This document shows, piece by piece, positions 12,002 to 23,600 of a stretch of DNA of 64,000 bases. The stretch's first letter is position 1, and each line of letters starts with the position of its first letter. Origin of the DNA: Lutjanus erythropterus (lineage: Eukaryota; Chordata; Actinopteri; Lutjaniformes; Lutjanidae); NCBI GenBank assembly GCA_020091685.1, contig CM034603.1:22004595-22068594 (forward strand). The letters run 5' to 3'. The position numbers and the translations under genes were made by a program. The notes below the pieces were generated by a model, which was not told where the DNA came from, ran no database searches, and saw nothing but the letters and a program-made list of their open reading frames with translations.

Positions 12002-12735
12002 AAAGGGATAGTTCAGAGTTTTTTAAGTGGGGTTGTATGAGGTACTCATCTATAGTCAGTGTATCATCTACAGTAGATGGCAGTCAGCACGCTCCCAGTT
12101 TGGAGAAGCAGCAGGAAGCTAAGCAATGTACTGCTGTGGATAAAGTCAGCAGCGAGACATGTTTTTTTTTCACCTAAAAAATTTTTTCACAGCTTTAGCT
12201 TGCCATCAGAGAGCCTTTCCTGACAGGAAACGACCATTGTATTCACTCTTTCTCACTCAACCAGCCTCCATTTGCAAAAACAGTAATTTTACCTCGCCAA
12301 ACATGAAATTTGCTGGTCTACAGCTGCTAAACGCTAAATTAGTCAGTGCTATTGTGTGATTTCTGTGAGTCCGAACTAACCTGTTAAAACACCAAAGTCA
12401 CACAATAACACAACCTAACAGATCGAGGCAGTGATAGACCAGCAACTCCAACCTTTTACAGGGTAAAATTAGTGATTTTGCCTGAGTGAGAGAGTGATAT
12501 TCAGCTTGTATAACGGCAGTTTCCCATCAGAAAAGGCTGTTTCATGGTGGTGAAAATATTCTAAATATAGCTTACACTTAAAATGATAAGATTTTGTTTT
12601 GCTCCTGACCCTGTCCAGAGCTTTACATCGCTTAGTTTCTTGCTCCAGTACTGCTGCGTCTCCAAACATGGGGCATGTCTGCTGTAGGTAATACGCTGAA
12701 TACACAATCACAATCAGTAAATGATTACTCATAAA
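12002..12735. repeat. Foldback element, family A, copy 3
   Basis: Begins AAAGGGATAGTTCAGAG with the GTTGTATGAGGTACTCATC and CTACAGTAGATGGCAGTC blocks. From about 12370 the sequence returns as its own reverse complement (CACCAAAGTCACACAATAA, GCTTTACATCGCTTAG, GCTGTAGGTAATACGC). The right terminus is more diverged than in copy 5. Confidence 0.75.
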
Positions 12736-15590
12736 ACCTGAAAATAAAAACTGGACAGAATGCAGGTAAATAACATTTTAAGCTTGAATAGCTAGAAAAA
12801 AGTCTTTCACTTCAGATCCATTATCACATATTTCTAAGGAAAGTATTTATTCCCTCAATCGACAGACGAGCTGAGTCACTCATTTAAATTCACCTGTGGT
12901 GAAACAGTGCTGGCAGGGCTCAAGACAGGGGAGCTTACAGTGACATTTTTCCTCCGACACGCTGTGCAACATCTGCATAGCATAACAACAGCCTCTAATG
13001 AGAGTCTGGAGGCTGACCGGTTGGACTAATTTAGCATGAATCAATCTGGTGGGACACAGTATCACAGAGAACCAGCACAATACTGTTACCACCTCCCTTT
13101 AACACAAGTGGGGAGTCCTTTTTCACATGCAAACCTGACTCAGATGGAAATGTCTTCTTTGTTAAGTTAATGACTGCATGAATCAGTGTTTCCTGCAGAT
13201 TTGAAGAAAAGAGGGCCATTAAGGACACTGAGGTCGTGTCCTCCTCCACATCCTATAAATATACACTGTCACTTGGATATTTTATTTCAGCATTTTTCGA
13301 CTGTTGGCGGTTTACTTATATTGCTCTTATGTTGCAAGCTTGTTTCAAAGCCGTCTCCACAATGTCAGGAATAAAATTCAGTCTTCATTTGTTTGTTTAT
13401 TAATTAATATTTGAGAGTGGTTAAAGCTGGTGATGTTCATCGTTTTTCTATTTTTCAATAAATCCCATGAAAAGACCGAAGACAACACTTAATTGATCCA
13501 CGTATGTCTTACGAATCGTGATATATTTGTTCCTCTGTGCCATTAGAGCTCCACTGATGTCCAGAAATTACTAAAAACACTCAACGAGCCACGCTGCTGC
13601 TCTGTGTGACATGCTTCTTCTTTATACAGTACTTTGAGTCAACCCTCAAACATATAACTAACGCCCCATTTATGTGTTCAATTGTGCTTCTAGTTCTTCC
13701 AAGAATTATTATGACATGACATGCTATGTGTCCTACATGTCTTTACATTCAGCTCAAATCTATGCTGAATCCACCTTTCAGTTAGGATCAAGTTATTCCA
13801 GATTTTTACCATCAAAACTATCTTAATTTCACCTTGGAGTTTTGAAATACTCAAAATAACGTGTGATCTGGATTCTGGGTAGGATTAGGTTATCAAATCT
13901 GTATCCCAATTTTGTAGGATCAAGATCACATATCCTGGTTTTGAAATACACAGTTTTGAAAGTTAATCCTATTTGGATCAGTCTGATCCAGATGAAAAGA
14001 TTTGAAATACAGGCACCAGGTGATAAACAACTCAAAATCTAAAGTAGTGTACACCAAAAACTAAATTAGAAGAAATTAGAATCTAAAACATATTTCAAAC
14101 ATAAAAAAACCCGATAACCTACATGAAAGATCTATCTCAAATCTCTGCAAATTTGATATTTTCCTGTTAATATGCAACACATTCTCACTGCCAACTCATC
14201 AAATATGGCAGCTTGGTCAGTGCCCCTGTGCTTCAAACTCTGATGCTGTAGGTACCCCTTCAGGCGCCCCTCTAGTGTTGTGTTTTGATGTGACGAAGTT
14301 TAAGAGCAAGAAAGCCCACAAGTGGAGGAGGAGGAGGAGGAAGAGGGGTGGATGGACGTGTCAAACAAACACTGGACTTTCACCCAGGAGAACAGGGTTT
14401 GTGTGCTGTATGAAATGGTCAGAGTTGACTTCTTTTTAACTTATTAAACATGTGCAACGCATTTAAGTTAAGCTACTGTATTTTATGCACTGGGAGTAAG
14501 AATGGGCTGATGGACTCATGGACTCATGACCTCAGTGTTTGTAAAATCTGGGCTATGATCCTGGAACGGAAAGGGTATTTTATAGACCATTTGCAGTGCA
14601 AAATGTGGAGAGACAGTTGCTGTCAAAAGGGCCAACATCCTTTATTATTTTAATTCCCAACATGACAGTTGTAATGGTGTTAAAGCCCTCTCCACACTGT
14701 CAGGAATGAGGAAATGAATACTGGTCTAGTCTAAAAAAAACCCTGACATTATTCTAAGAATTGTGCAATTTTAAATGAGATCTTATGTTCGCCCAAGGTT
14801 GCTAACCAACCCCCTAAATTCCCTGAAAACCCGCCTACATGACCTCACACCAACAAAAATTTCCTGTTTGATCTAGTTAAATGAAGGATTTTTCTTTTGC
14901 ATCATATCATTGTCTTTATACAAACTACTCAGTTTGTACAGAAAAATGTCATTTGGAATTAAAATCAAATTAATTTTAGAAGTTGCATTAGTGAGCTACT
15001 TAATTTTAAAAGTTTCCATGTCTGTTTTTTAACTGAAACCTGCTTCAGCTTTGGGAAGTGTGGGATCCACTCTGTTTTTGCAAATGTGCTAATGTCATTT
15101 TAATGTTACATCTATTCACGTTTTCTAGTTATCAACTGAGTATTTACTATATTTTGGGAGGTGGGGGTTGGTTTATGTCAGCCTTACTTTTCAGGGGAAT
15201 GTGAGCTGAGTGTGAATGGGGTTTATAAATATGTTTCAGCCTGAGAGAGGAAAAGTCATGTGGGGTTTTCAACACATGAATGGACATGAATCATTAGTAC
15301 AAACACAGAGCAACTGTGTTGAAATAATTCAGGTTTGTCCAAGAATATATAGAATATAAAATATGTACGTTCTTCTATAATATGTAACAAAAATAATATC
15401 ACATTAGTATAACAGAAATATAAACTCAAGTATTTTAAAAAGATGGGTACCTTGTTCTCTAATCTGTAGCAGCAGATATGTCAATATTCATATAGGATAT
15501 TATATATCTTGGAAAATAGAAGAAATAGAAAATAGCAAATGTCAAGAACTATGTACACTAATGTGCACCAGATTGCAATATATAACAATT
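12736..15590. other. Intergenic, no gene recognised
   Basis: AT-rich. A GGA tract is at 14323-14344. At 13780-14030 the words TTTTGAAATAC and GGATCA recur in both orientations, perhaps another small decayed inverted-repeat element. No credible exon was found. Confidence 0.45.
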
Positions 15591-15591
15591 T

Positions 15592-15668
15592 ACAAAAGGT
15601 TCTACCTGGAACAAAAAAAGGTTCTCTTATGAGGACAAGCAGAACTCTTTATGGTTCTAGTTACAAAT
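15592..15668. repeat. Short dispersed repeat with GGTTCTACCTGGAAC / GGTTCTAG ends
   Basis: AAAGGTTCTACCTGGAAC, then AAAGGTTCTCTTATGAGGAC, then AACTCTTTATGGTTCTAG. This matches the general pattern of a small repeat frequent in teleosts. Confidence 0.45.
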
Positions 15669-16560
15669 TTTATTTCCAGGAATGTGGACTGCGAGGAGTT
15701 AAATGGGGAGGCTTCGGTTTCAGGGTTTCAAACTAAGTTAGGGATTTGAAGGGCAGTTGACAGTTTAACACAAGAACTTTTTAAGTCCTCAAAGCCTGTT
15801 GTGAGTGGAGCAAAGCCAGACTGCACATCTGGAGGGGGAGCAGGGTCTCATGTCTCCACCCTTTTGGGTTTCTAGAGACAAAAATGTTCATTCATGATCT
15901 CATAGAAATCATAAATCAGAAAACTGAGATGTCTTTCCTTTGAATCATGCTGTCATGCGTCACTTTCCCTCTGTGCTGCTGCTGTTGTTGCAGTGCTCTA
16001 CTTATCACTCCTGCAGCTTCCCCACTCTGCGCCAGTCAAATCTCACACCGAACATCTGCTGCTGCTGCTGCTGGGACAAATGTTTGAGGGTCAGGGTTAG
16101 GACAGGTCAGGAATGAAGGGCCACAAAATTCCTGCTTGTCTTTAATATGTGTGAGCAGCATATGCATGTGGAACCAGACATGCAAACCAACTGGTTCAGC
16201 AGGAAACTAACTCTGAGGCCATAATTACCACAGTCTCATTAGAGCAGGTTCCTATGTGAATCAAAGTCCAGTCTCCCACTCTGGTTCCAATTTCAGAGCT
16301 GACAGACAGACAGACAGAGAGACACAGAGCTGCACACACAGCACAGCAGTCTCTCCTGATTAGATTTCTGCTCTTAAGCACTTAATCTCATTTGTCCCAT
16401 AGTTGTTGGCTCCTTTCCTTCTCTTAGTATTTGTGTTTCTGTGTGAACAGAAGCCAGTTTGTCTCATCACTGATTAGACGAACATTTATCAATAGTTTTA
16501 TAGTTTACAGATCGCTAACTGGGCTGTTTAATAACTTTTAGTTTAAGTGTTTGAACCCTT
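15669..16560. other. Intergenic, nothing recognised
   Basis: Contains short GCT repeats near 15977 and 16060, and a GACA tract near 16301-16320. No gene-like open frame. Confidence 0.45.
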
Positions 16561-16655
16561 TCCTCCCCCTCTCCTCGCCCCCGTGCGCTGAAGAACACAC
16601 ACACACGACGGTCAAGCTAGCAGCTGTTAGCATGAGGGAAACCGGAAGTTAGCCT
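16561..16655. promoter_or_regulatory. Pyrimidine/GC-rich patch with a perfect ETS site
   Basis: CCTCCCCCTCTCCTCGCCCCC at the left, then ACCGGAAGT at 16641-16649, a consensus ETS (GABPA/ELK-type) site. It lies 1 kb upstream of the mppe1 start codon in otherwise AT-rich DNA. It could be an upstream promoter or enhancer; no exon can be linked to it. Confidence 0.3.
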
Positions 16656-16717
16656 AGTTTGCTTTTAAATTCAGTTTGCCATGTGTGAAAAGAATACTGT
16701 TACACTGTAAGCTTAAA

Positions 16718-16744
16718 ATACAAACAAACAAACAAACAAACAAA
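16718..16744. repeat. (CAAA)n microsatellite
   Basis: Six consecutive CAAA units followed by CAAAA. Confidence 0.85.
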
Positions 16745-17334
16745 ACTTTTTTCGTTGTTTGGCAGACTGCACAGACAAATTTCTTTTCACAATTGGTGTT
16801 GGAAAGTTTCTTTATTATTTAAAATAAGATTTTATTTTCAATTTCTAGTATATACATTTCCTACATCAACAAAACTTTCAAGGTTTTTTCATTTCCTTGC
16901 TACTTTATTAGAGTCCCACAACTGTCAAAATAAATGAAATAATTTCATAGCATGCAATTTAATGTGCAAAAAGATTAAATTTAGGCACTAATTAATTAAT
17001 AAAAGATTACATAAATTGAAATTTCTGTTTTCATTTGCTTTTGTATTTATTTACAATTGTGTTAGGCTAATCCTCTCATTATCTATATATAACACAAGTA
17101 GAAAACATTATATAGGCCTCCTACATTAGACACGTGCAAAGTTGAAGGTTTGTTTTCTTAAATTAAAAATAGGTAGGGTCGTAATATAAAAATGTGCAAT
17201 ACATCTTTATCTTTGTAGATGTACTTGAATAAATGTACTCAATCCCAATCCACCATTACACAAAACACATCACTTTACCAGTAGATGTGATCCTTATTGT
17301 GAAAGAGTGTATTCACCGTTTTATTTTGAAAAAG

Positions 17335-17652
17335 TAAAGACCGGAAATGTGTGTGACTTGACGGTTTTGAGCTGAGAGAAGCTGCGATTGAGACCCAGCA
17401 GCAGGCTGCTGCTGCTCTGTCAGTCTCTTCAGAAAAGAGGACGATTTTAACTTTTTATCTCAACATTTTAACCGCCTGGACTCGACACGGAGCTTTTCTT
17501 CTATCGGCCTCAGACTCGGGCACCTTGCCATGAGCATCCCCCGGCTGGAGAGCTGAACAGTCGGGTCTGGAAGAGGGGAAGATGCCTCATGGACCGCTCC
17601 ATCACCACCAGTGCGCCACTTCAGGGCATCCCAAACGCCGAATAACAAAGAA
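17335..17652 (+). promoter_or_regulatory. mppe1: mppe1 proximal promoter and 5' UTR with two upstream ORFs
   Basis: CCGGAAAT at 17341-17348 is an ETS-like site in a locally GC-rich segment. There is no TATA box. Two upstream ATGs precede the coding start. One at 17530 opens an eight-residue ORF ending in TGA at 17554-17556. One at 17582 opens a 37-residue ORF in a different frame, ending in TGA at 17693-17695, past the main ATG at 17653. The second has A at -3, a better start context than the main ATG. Such uORFs usually reduce translation; their use here is inferred. Confidence 0.55.
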
Positions 17653-20600
17653 ATGCCGAGGTTCAGCGTCAGATGGATGGTCGCCGCGCTGCTGATTCTC
17701 GTGGTCGGCGGCGCTTTCTTCTTCTGCGAGTATCTCATCTACTTCCCCACCATCCTCAAGTGCTCCTGGCCGAAGACCAGCCATGCCCGGGGCGGAGAGG
17801 GCATCGACGGCCGGCCGGTGGACTCGGCGGTCCGCGCTATGGTGCTCTCGGACACCCACCTCCTGGGAGCCGTCGGGGGACACTGGTTTGACAAGCTGAG
17901 GAGGTAAAAATGTCATTGTCTATTTTTAAAGCCGTCCATCACCATTCCTCCCCTCCCTCCGTCCTGTGTCTGTGCTGCTGGCTCTGCAGGATTTGTAAAC
18001 AAAAACAACAAATAATACTTGTTGTCTCCAAATAACGCGCAGGGAATGGCAGATGGAGAGAGCTTTCCAGACCGCTCTGTGGCTGCTCAGGCCCGAAATA
18101 GTGTTTATTCTCGGGGATATCTTCGACGAAGGCAAGTGGAGCTCACAGAAGGTAAAGCAAAGCTCCCTTTTTTTCTCCTTGTTGCTTTGTCTGCAAACCC
18201 ACAGTGCTGCTCATGATGATGATGATGATGATGATGATGGTGGTGGTGAGAAAACGGTATGTGGATGCAGAAGCCGGTCATCATCATCATCATCATCTTT
18301 GTACCATCCAGGCCCGAGAGGCTGCAGGTTTTTGAGGAAAACACCACCAACAACAACATCAGCTGCAGCCTGCATCCTCTCAGCCCTACATGGTACATGA
18401 GGAGCAAAAAATCCCCTGGGAATCCTCACACATCAGTGACTGGATTGTCAAATGAGATACATCAAGTCAGCTAGAAGAAAGAGTAAAAGTGCAGCACACA
18501 GCAAAGCCTCATTAAAAAAGGGAAACAGAGCTGCAGACTGTAAAATCTTCACTAATCTTCCATGTTCCCTCTGCAGCTTCCTCCTTCATTTCGCTCTAGG
18601 TTGGCGTCTTGTATGCAATGTCTATTCAACTGACTGTTTTTGCAAGAGGAAGGACTCAAATCCTTGAATTTGCAGAAAGACAAATGCTGACAGCAGGTCT
18701 GCAACTAGAGATTTTATGACTAATCAGTTTATTGTTGGGTTTACATGTCAGAAAATAGTGAAACATGCCGATCAAAAGTTACTAGAGCTGCAATTAATGA
18801 TCATTTTACTGTCGATTAATGTGTTTTTCTCGATTAATCGATTAGTTGTTTGGTCCATAATTTGTCAGAAAATGATGAAAAACTCAGTGCCTTCTTTTTT
18901 TAGATGAGTGTGGGGGGCTTTTTGCCTTTATTGACAGTGACAGCTGAAGAGTTGACAGGAAAAGGGGGAGAGAGGGGATGAACGCAGCAAAGGGCCGCAG
19001 GCGGGATTCAAACCAGCGGCTGCTGCAGCTCAGTACATGACAGGGACGCCTCAATCTGTGCCTGCTTAAGTGTTTCCCAAAGCCCAAGATGATGTCCTCA
19101 AATCTTGTTTTTAATCCACAACCAAAAGATAATTAGTTTACTGTCACAGAGGACTAAAGAAACTAGAAAATATTCACATTTGAGGAGGTGAAATCAGAGA
19201 TTTCTGTCTTAAAAATAATTTAATACTTGACAACTACTCTTAATCATTCCAGCTTACCAAAACTCAGGAGGAAATTGCTTGTTTCATCTCAAACACGGCA
19301 GCAACTAACAATTATTTTAATTGACAATTATTCTAACAGTTCATTAGTTAATGTTAAAGTCAATTAATTATGTGGTTCACATGTGCTGAAAATACTGAAA
19401 AATTAGTTCCCAGACTTCAAAGTAATGTCTGCATTTCGTTTTGTTTTGTCTGAAAAAGGGCTGCCACTAACTTATTGTTTTCATTGCTGATTAGTCTGTC
19501 AGTTATTTTCTTGATTAATTGATGAATCATGTGGTTCTTGTCATAAAATAGTGAAATATGAGTTCCCAAATAATGCATGTGATTTGTTTTTGTCTGAAAA
19601 ACCAAAACTTCTATTTATACAAATATTTGGCATTTTAGCTTGATACACTTAATTGGTTATTTAAATTAAAGACTATAGTACTACTATTTTATACTACTGT
19701 TATACAGTTACACCACACACACGGTTATTGATGTATTTAAAGATATTTAATTTGTTTTGTAGTGTTCTTTTCTGTAATATGCTCCTTTGTTGTAGTATTT
19801 TTAGTTTTTTGTAGTATGTGATTTGTTATAGTTTTTTTCAGTGTGTTTTTATGTTTAGCATTTATAGAAATGCTTTGCTTTCGCAATATGTACAGGGTCA
19901 TGTCAATAAAGCAATTTGAATTTGAATTTGACTAATTGTTCCAGGCTTCCTCTTGCACAATTCAGAATGTGCAGAAAGAGAAGCGCTGAAAACAGATCTG
20001 CAAATACAGATTGTTCTCGTAATGCATTGTCCTCATTATCAATCTTAATTATTTTCTTGACTAATTGGTTTATTGTTTGGTTTACGTGTCAGGTAATAGT
20101 GAAACATGTTGTTCAAAAGTTACCAGAACCCAAGATGACATCTTGAAATTGCTTGTTTTGTCTGAAATGGGGCTGCAGCTAAAAAATTCATTGTTGATTA
20201 ATCTACTCTGTTATTTTCTTGAGTATCCATTAATCATGTGGCCCACACAGCACACAACAGTGAAAAATATGTTTTCATATTCCAAAGTAATGTCTTGTTT
20301 TGCCTGAAAAGCTTTCCAAAACCCTAAGATGTTCTATTTAAAATGATGTAAAACAATGAAAAGCAGTTAATCTTCATGCTTTAGAACTTGAAACCAGCAA
20401 ATATTTGGGATTTTAGCTCAATACATGACTTAAATGATTTATTTACTTATTCTTCAGGCTGCCTATTGCAGAATTCAAAGCTTTGACTTGCAGAAAAGGA
20501 AATAATATTAAAAGCAGGGCTGCAGTGAATACACACTTCATGAGATGTTGGAACATGGAAGATAATGACAAGTAACCATCACAGTTTCCTAAAACCCAAA

Positions 20601-23600
20601 GTGACATCTTCAACTTGCTTGTTTTTCCTGAAAAGTTTTCCAAAACCCCAAAGTATTCTAATTAAAATTAAATGAAGCACAAAAAAAGCAGCAAATCCTC
20701 ATGTTTTAGGACTTGAAACTAGCAAGTATTTGGCATTTTTGCTTGACACAAGATTCTTTTTTTTTTTTTTTTGTATTTTTTGTATTTTTATTCATGTTAA
20801 TTACCTACTCTTTTCGGGCTTCTTGCAGAATTCAAAGCTCTGAATTTGCAGAATGAGGAACACTGAAAGTGGACCTGCAACTAGATATTGTTTTCATTTT
20901 TTGGTCAATCTATCAGTTATTTTCTTGGCTGATTGGTTGATTGTTTGGTTACCAAAAAGCAAAAAGTTGCCAAACCCAAGGTGACATCTTGAAATTGCTT
21001 TTTAAAAGTGAAAAAAAAAAAAAAGTTTGTTTGGTCTGAAAAATGTCCAAAATACAGAAAAGCAGCAACACTTCATGTTTTAAAACTTGAAACCCTCAAA
21101 TATTTGACATTTTTGCTTGATACATACATTTCATGGTTCCCCTTGCAGATTTCAAAATTTTGTTTGATAAAAGTAGGGCTGTAACTAATAAATATTTTCT
21201 TTTTTGATTAAGCATTTGATCCTTAAATGTTGGAAAACAGTAACAAATAACAATTATAGTTTCTTAAAACCCAAAGTGACATCTTAAAAAATGCTTGCCA
21301 ACGAACAGTCCAAAACTCAAATATATTTCACTTAAAATGATATGAAATATTAAAAAAAAGAAGCAAATCTGCAGATTTTAGCATCTAAACCCAGCAAATA
21401 TATGGTAGTTTTGCAATAAAATAATACTAAACTACTGAAAATGAATCAGTGAATTAATTGTTTCATGGTTAATTAAAAGTAGCATCATGGAGTCGTTTAC
21501 AGACACATCAGTATGAGAAACACCATGTAAACACAACAGCAGCACTGATGTAATTAGAGGTCTCTTGTGTGCAGTTTCAACCCCTGCAGGTGCAAAAATT
21601 GAATCTGGAGTCTGAATCAAAGCAGTGCAGCTCAGCCACCCATGGGTCCTGCTGGGTGACCCTCAGAGATCCCATTATCTGTCATGAGCTTCCCGGGGGG
21701 ACTTCTGTCTTATGAAAGGGCTGTACACCAAAACCCGCCTCAGTTTGTGTTTGTGTCGTTCTCTCTGTCTCTCTGCAGCACTGGGAGGACGACGTGCGCC
21801 GCTTCCACAGGATGTTCAGACATTCCACTGACACAGAACTGGTTGTACTGGTTGGGAACCACGACATCGGTTTCCATTACGAGTAAGAACAAGATTTACA
21901 GGTGTACAGTTTTACTGTTTTTATGGGTCGACCTTTAGTCTCACATACGGCCTGATCAGCTGCTCCCGAAAAGCTGTGAGTCACCATAAAGTCAGGACTT
22001 TGACTTCACTGTTTGTCACTTTGTGTTCCTCTGTGACTCCGACTAGAGAAGACAGGTATCAGCTGGCAAAAAAAAAAAGTCAATAAAAGCCTCATACTGT
22101 TACACCGCAGAGAGAGCAAACAATTAGAATGAAGGGACTTTGTCCACATTGTCCACATTGTAAAACCTTTGAGGAAATATTTGGCTATGAGCCAGTTAGA
22201 TTACAGAGATTACAGAGATATTGTGCAGAGGGGCTGAACAAAGTAAAAGCGGTCATGGCCGCAGGTACCTGTTAGGACGCTGAGGTCACGTCTGATGTGT
22301 TGTTTTTAGGAATTTGCGGCACACACAGACTTAATTACAGTGAACATGGACACTATAGTTTATTTGGAGTCAATCCCTCATAGTTTACCCTCATAATCCA
22401 CAATAAATGTAGTATTTACTCTTATTTGGGTAACATTAGTTAAAAACTATGGAGGACTAAAACTACCAAAATCCCCCTAAAAATACAGAAATAAATAAAT
22501 GACTCAGTAAATAAATTTAATGTCATAAAAAAACCAAAATGAATAAATGTAGGCGTTAATTAAGTTATTAAACATGACAGAAATTGATTTTTCATATAGC
22601 TTTTGTTTTTACCCTTGTAGTAATTCTTGTTTACTTTCCCCATTTCATTTTTAATTTTATTCATTAAAATAATTTATTATTCATTTTTAAATGTGTTTAT
22701 CTACGCACTCTGACGTCAGTCGACCTGTAGGTGAAAAGTTCACCCCATTACACACAATGAAGGACAGCCCCATCATTTGCATAATGCAGCAGAAATGCCT
22801 AAAGAAATGTAATGTAAAATGAATGAAATAATACAAAGGTTAATAAATACAGAAGCAGATTAAAACAGGAATATCAATTTATGCCACATTTTAAATAAAT
22901 TAATGCCTACATTTGTTTTAAATTTTATTATGGAAACATTTAATGGCATATCAATATATTTATTATTCATTTATTTGCTTATTTTGTTTAGCAGTTTTGG
23001 TCCTCCATGAAAAAAACTCCTTCACAGTAAGACAAACCATTTAAATACCAGACAAATTTGCTTTCTACAATTGTATAAAAACTTGAAGGGGTAATTTTTC
23101 AGTCAGTGTATTGCCTACAATAGATGGTGGTCAGCAGCAGAAGTACCTTCGTATGAAGCTAAGTAATGTACTGCTGTGGGCAGGGTCAGTACCAAGACAT
23201 ATTATGATTAAAATCAAAATTAATATCAGTTTCAGTGTTTTTCAACAGGCACTTACTGTTATATAAGCCAACTATCATTCTCTCCCAAGCAAACAAAATC
23301 ATGTTGGCAGGGCACGTTGACAAAATTAGTATTTTTAACTCGAAGGACACGGGAGTTGCTGGTCTGTTGCTGCCACAATCTGTCCGGTGGTGTTTTTGTG
23401 TGACTTCTTTGTTATAAAAGATTAGTTCAAATTCACCAAAGTCGCACAAATAACACAAACAAACTAACAACGTTTTTGCCTGTGGAGTCTGGTTGGTCTG
23501 CAGAGAGCGATATTTGGCTTGTATGACGGCAGCGTTCCATCTACTGTGGGTAAACGACAGATAAGACTCCATACAACTGCACTGTAAAAAGTCACTTTAA

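Noticed and set aside
17611-17652. In-frame upstream extension of mppe1 beginning at GTG
   Set aside because: It starts with GTG, not ATG, and a stop lies upstream at 17554-17556. ATG 17653 is the natural start and directly precedes the membrane segment.
18105-18429. Poly-His, poly-Asp and poly-Ser frames on both strands
   Set aside because: They are translations of the ATG/TCA trinucleotide tracts within mppe1 intron 2.
18897-19070. Functional tRNA gene on the minus strand
   Set aside because: Only a B-box-like segment is present. No cloverleaf can be drawn, and the 3' part is a SINE body with an AATAAAGG tail.
18640-21400. CRISPR-like direct repeats
   Set aside because: Units are hundreds of bases long, highly diverged and transposon-derived, in an animal gene intron.
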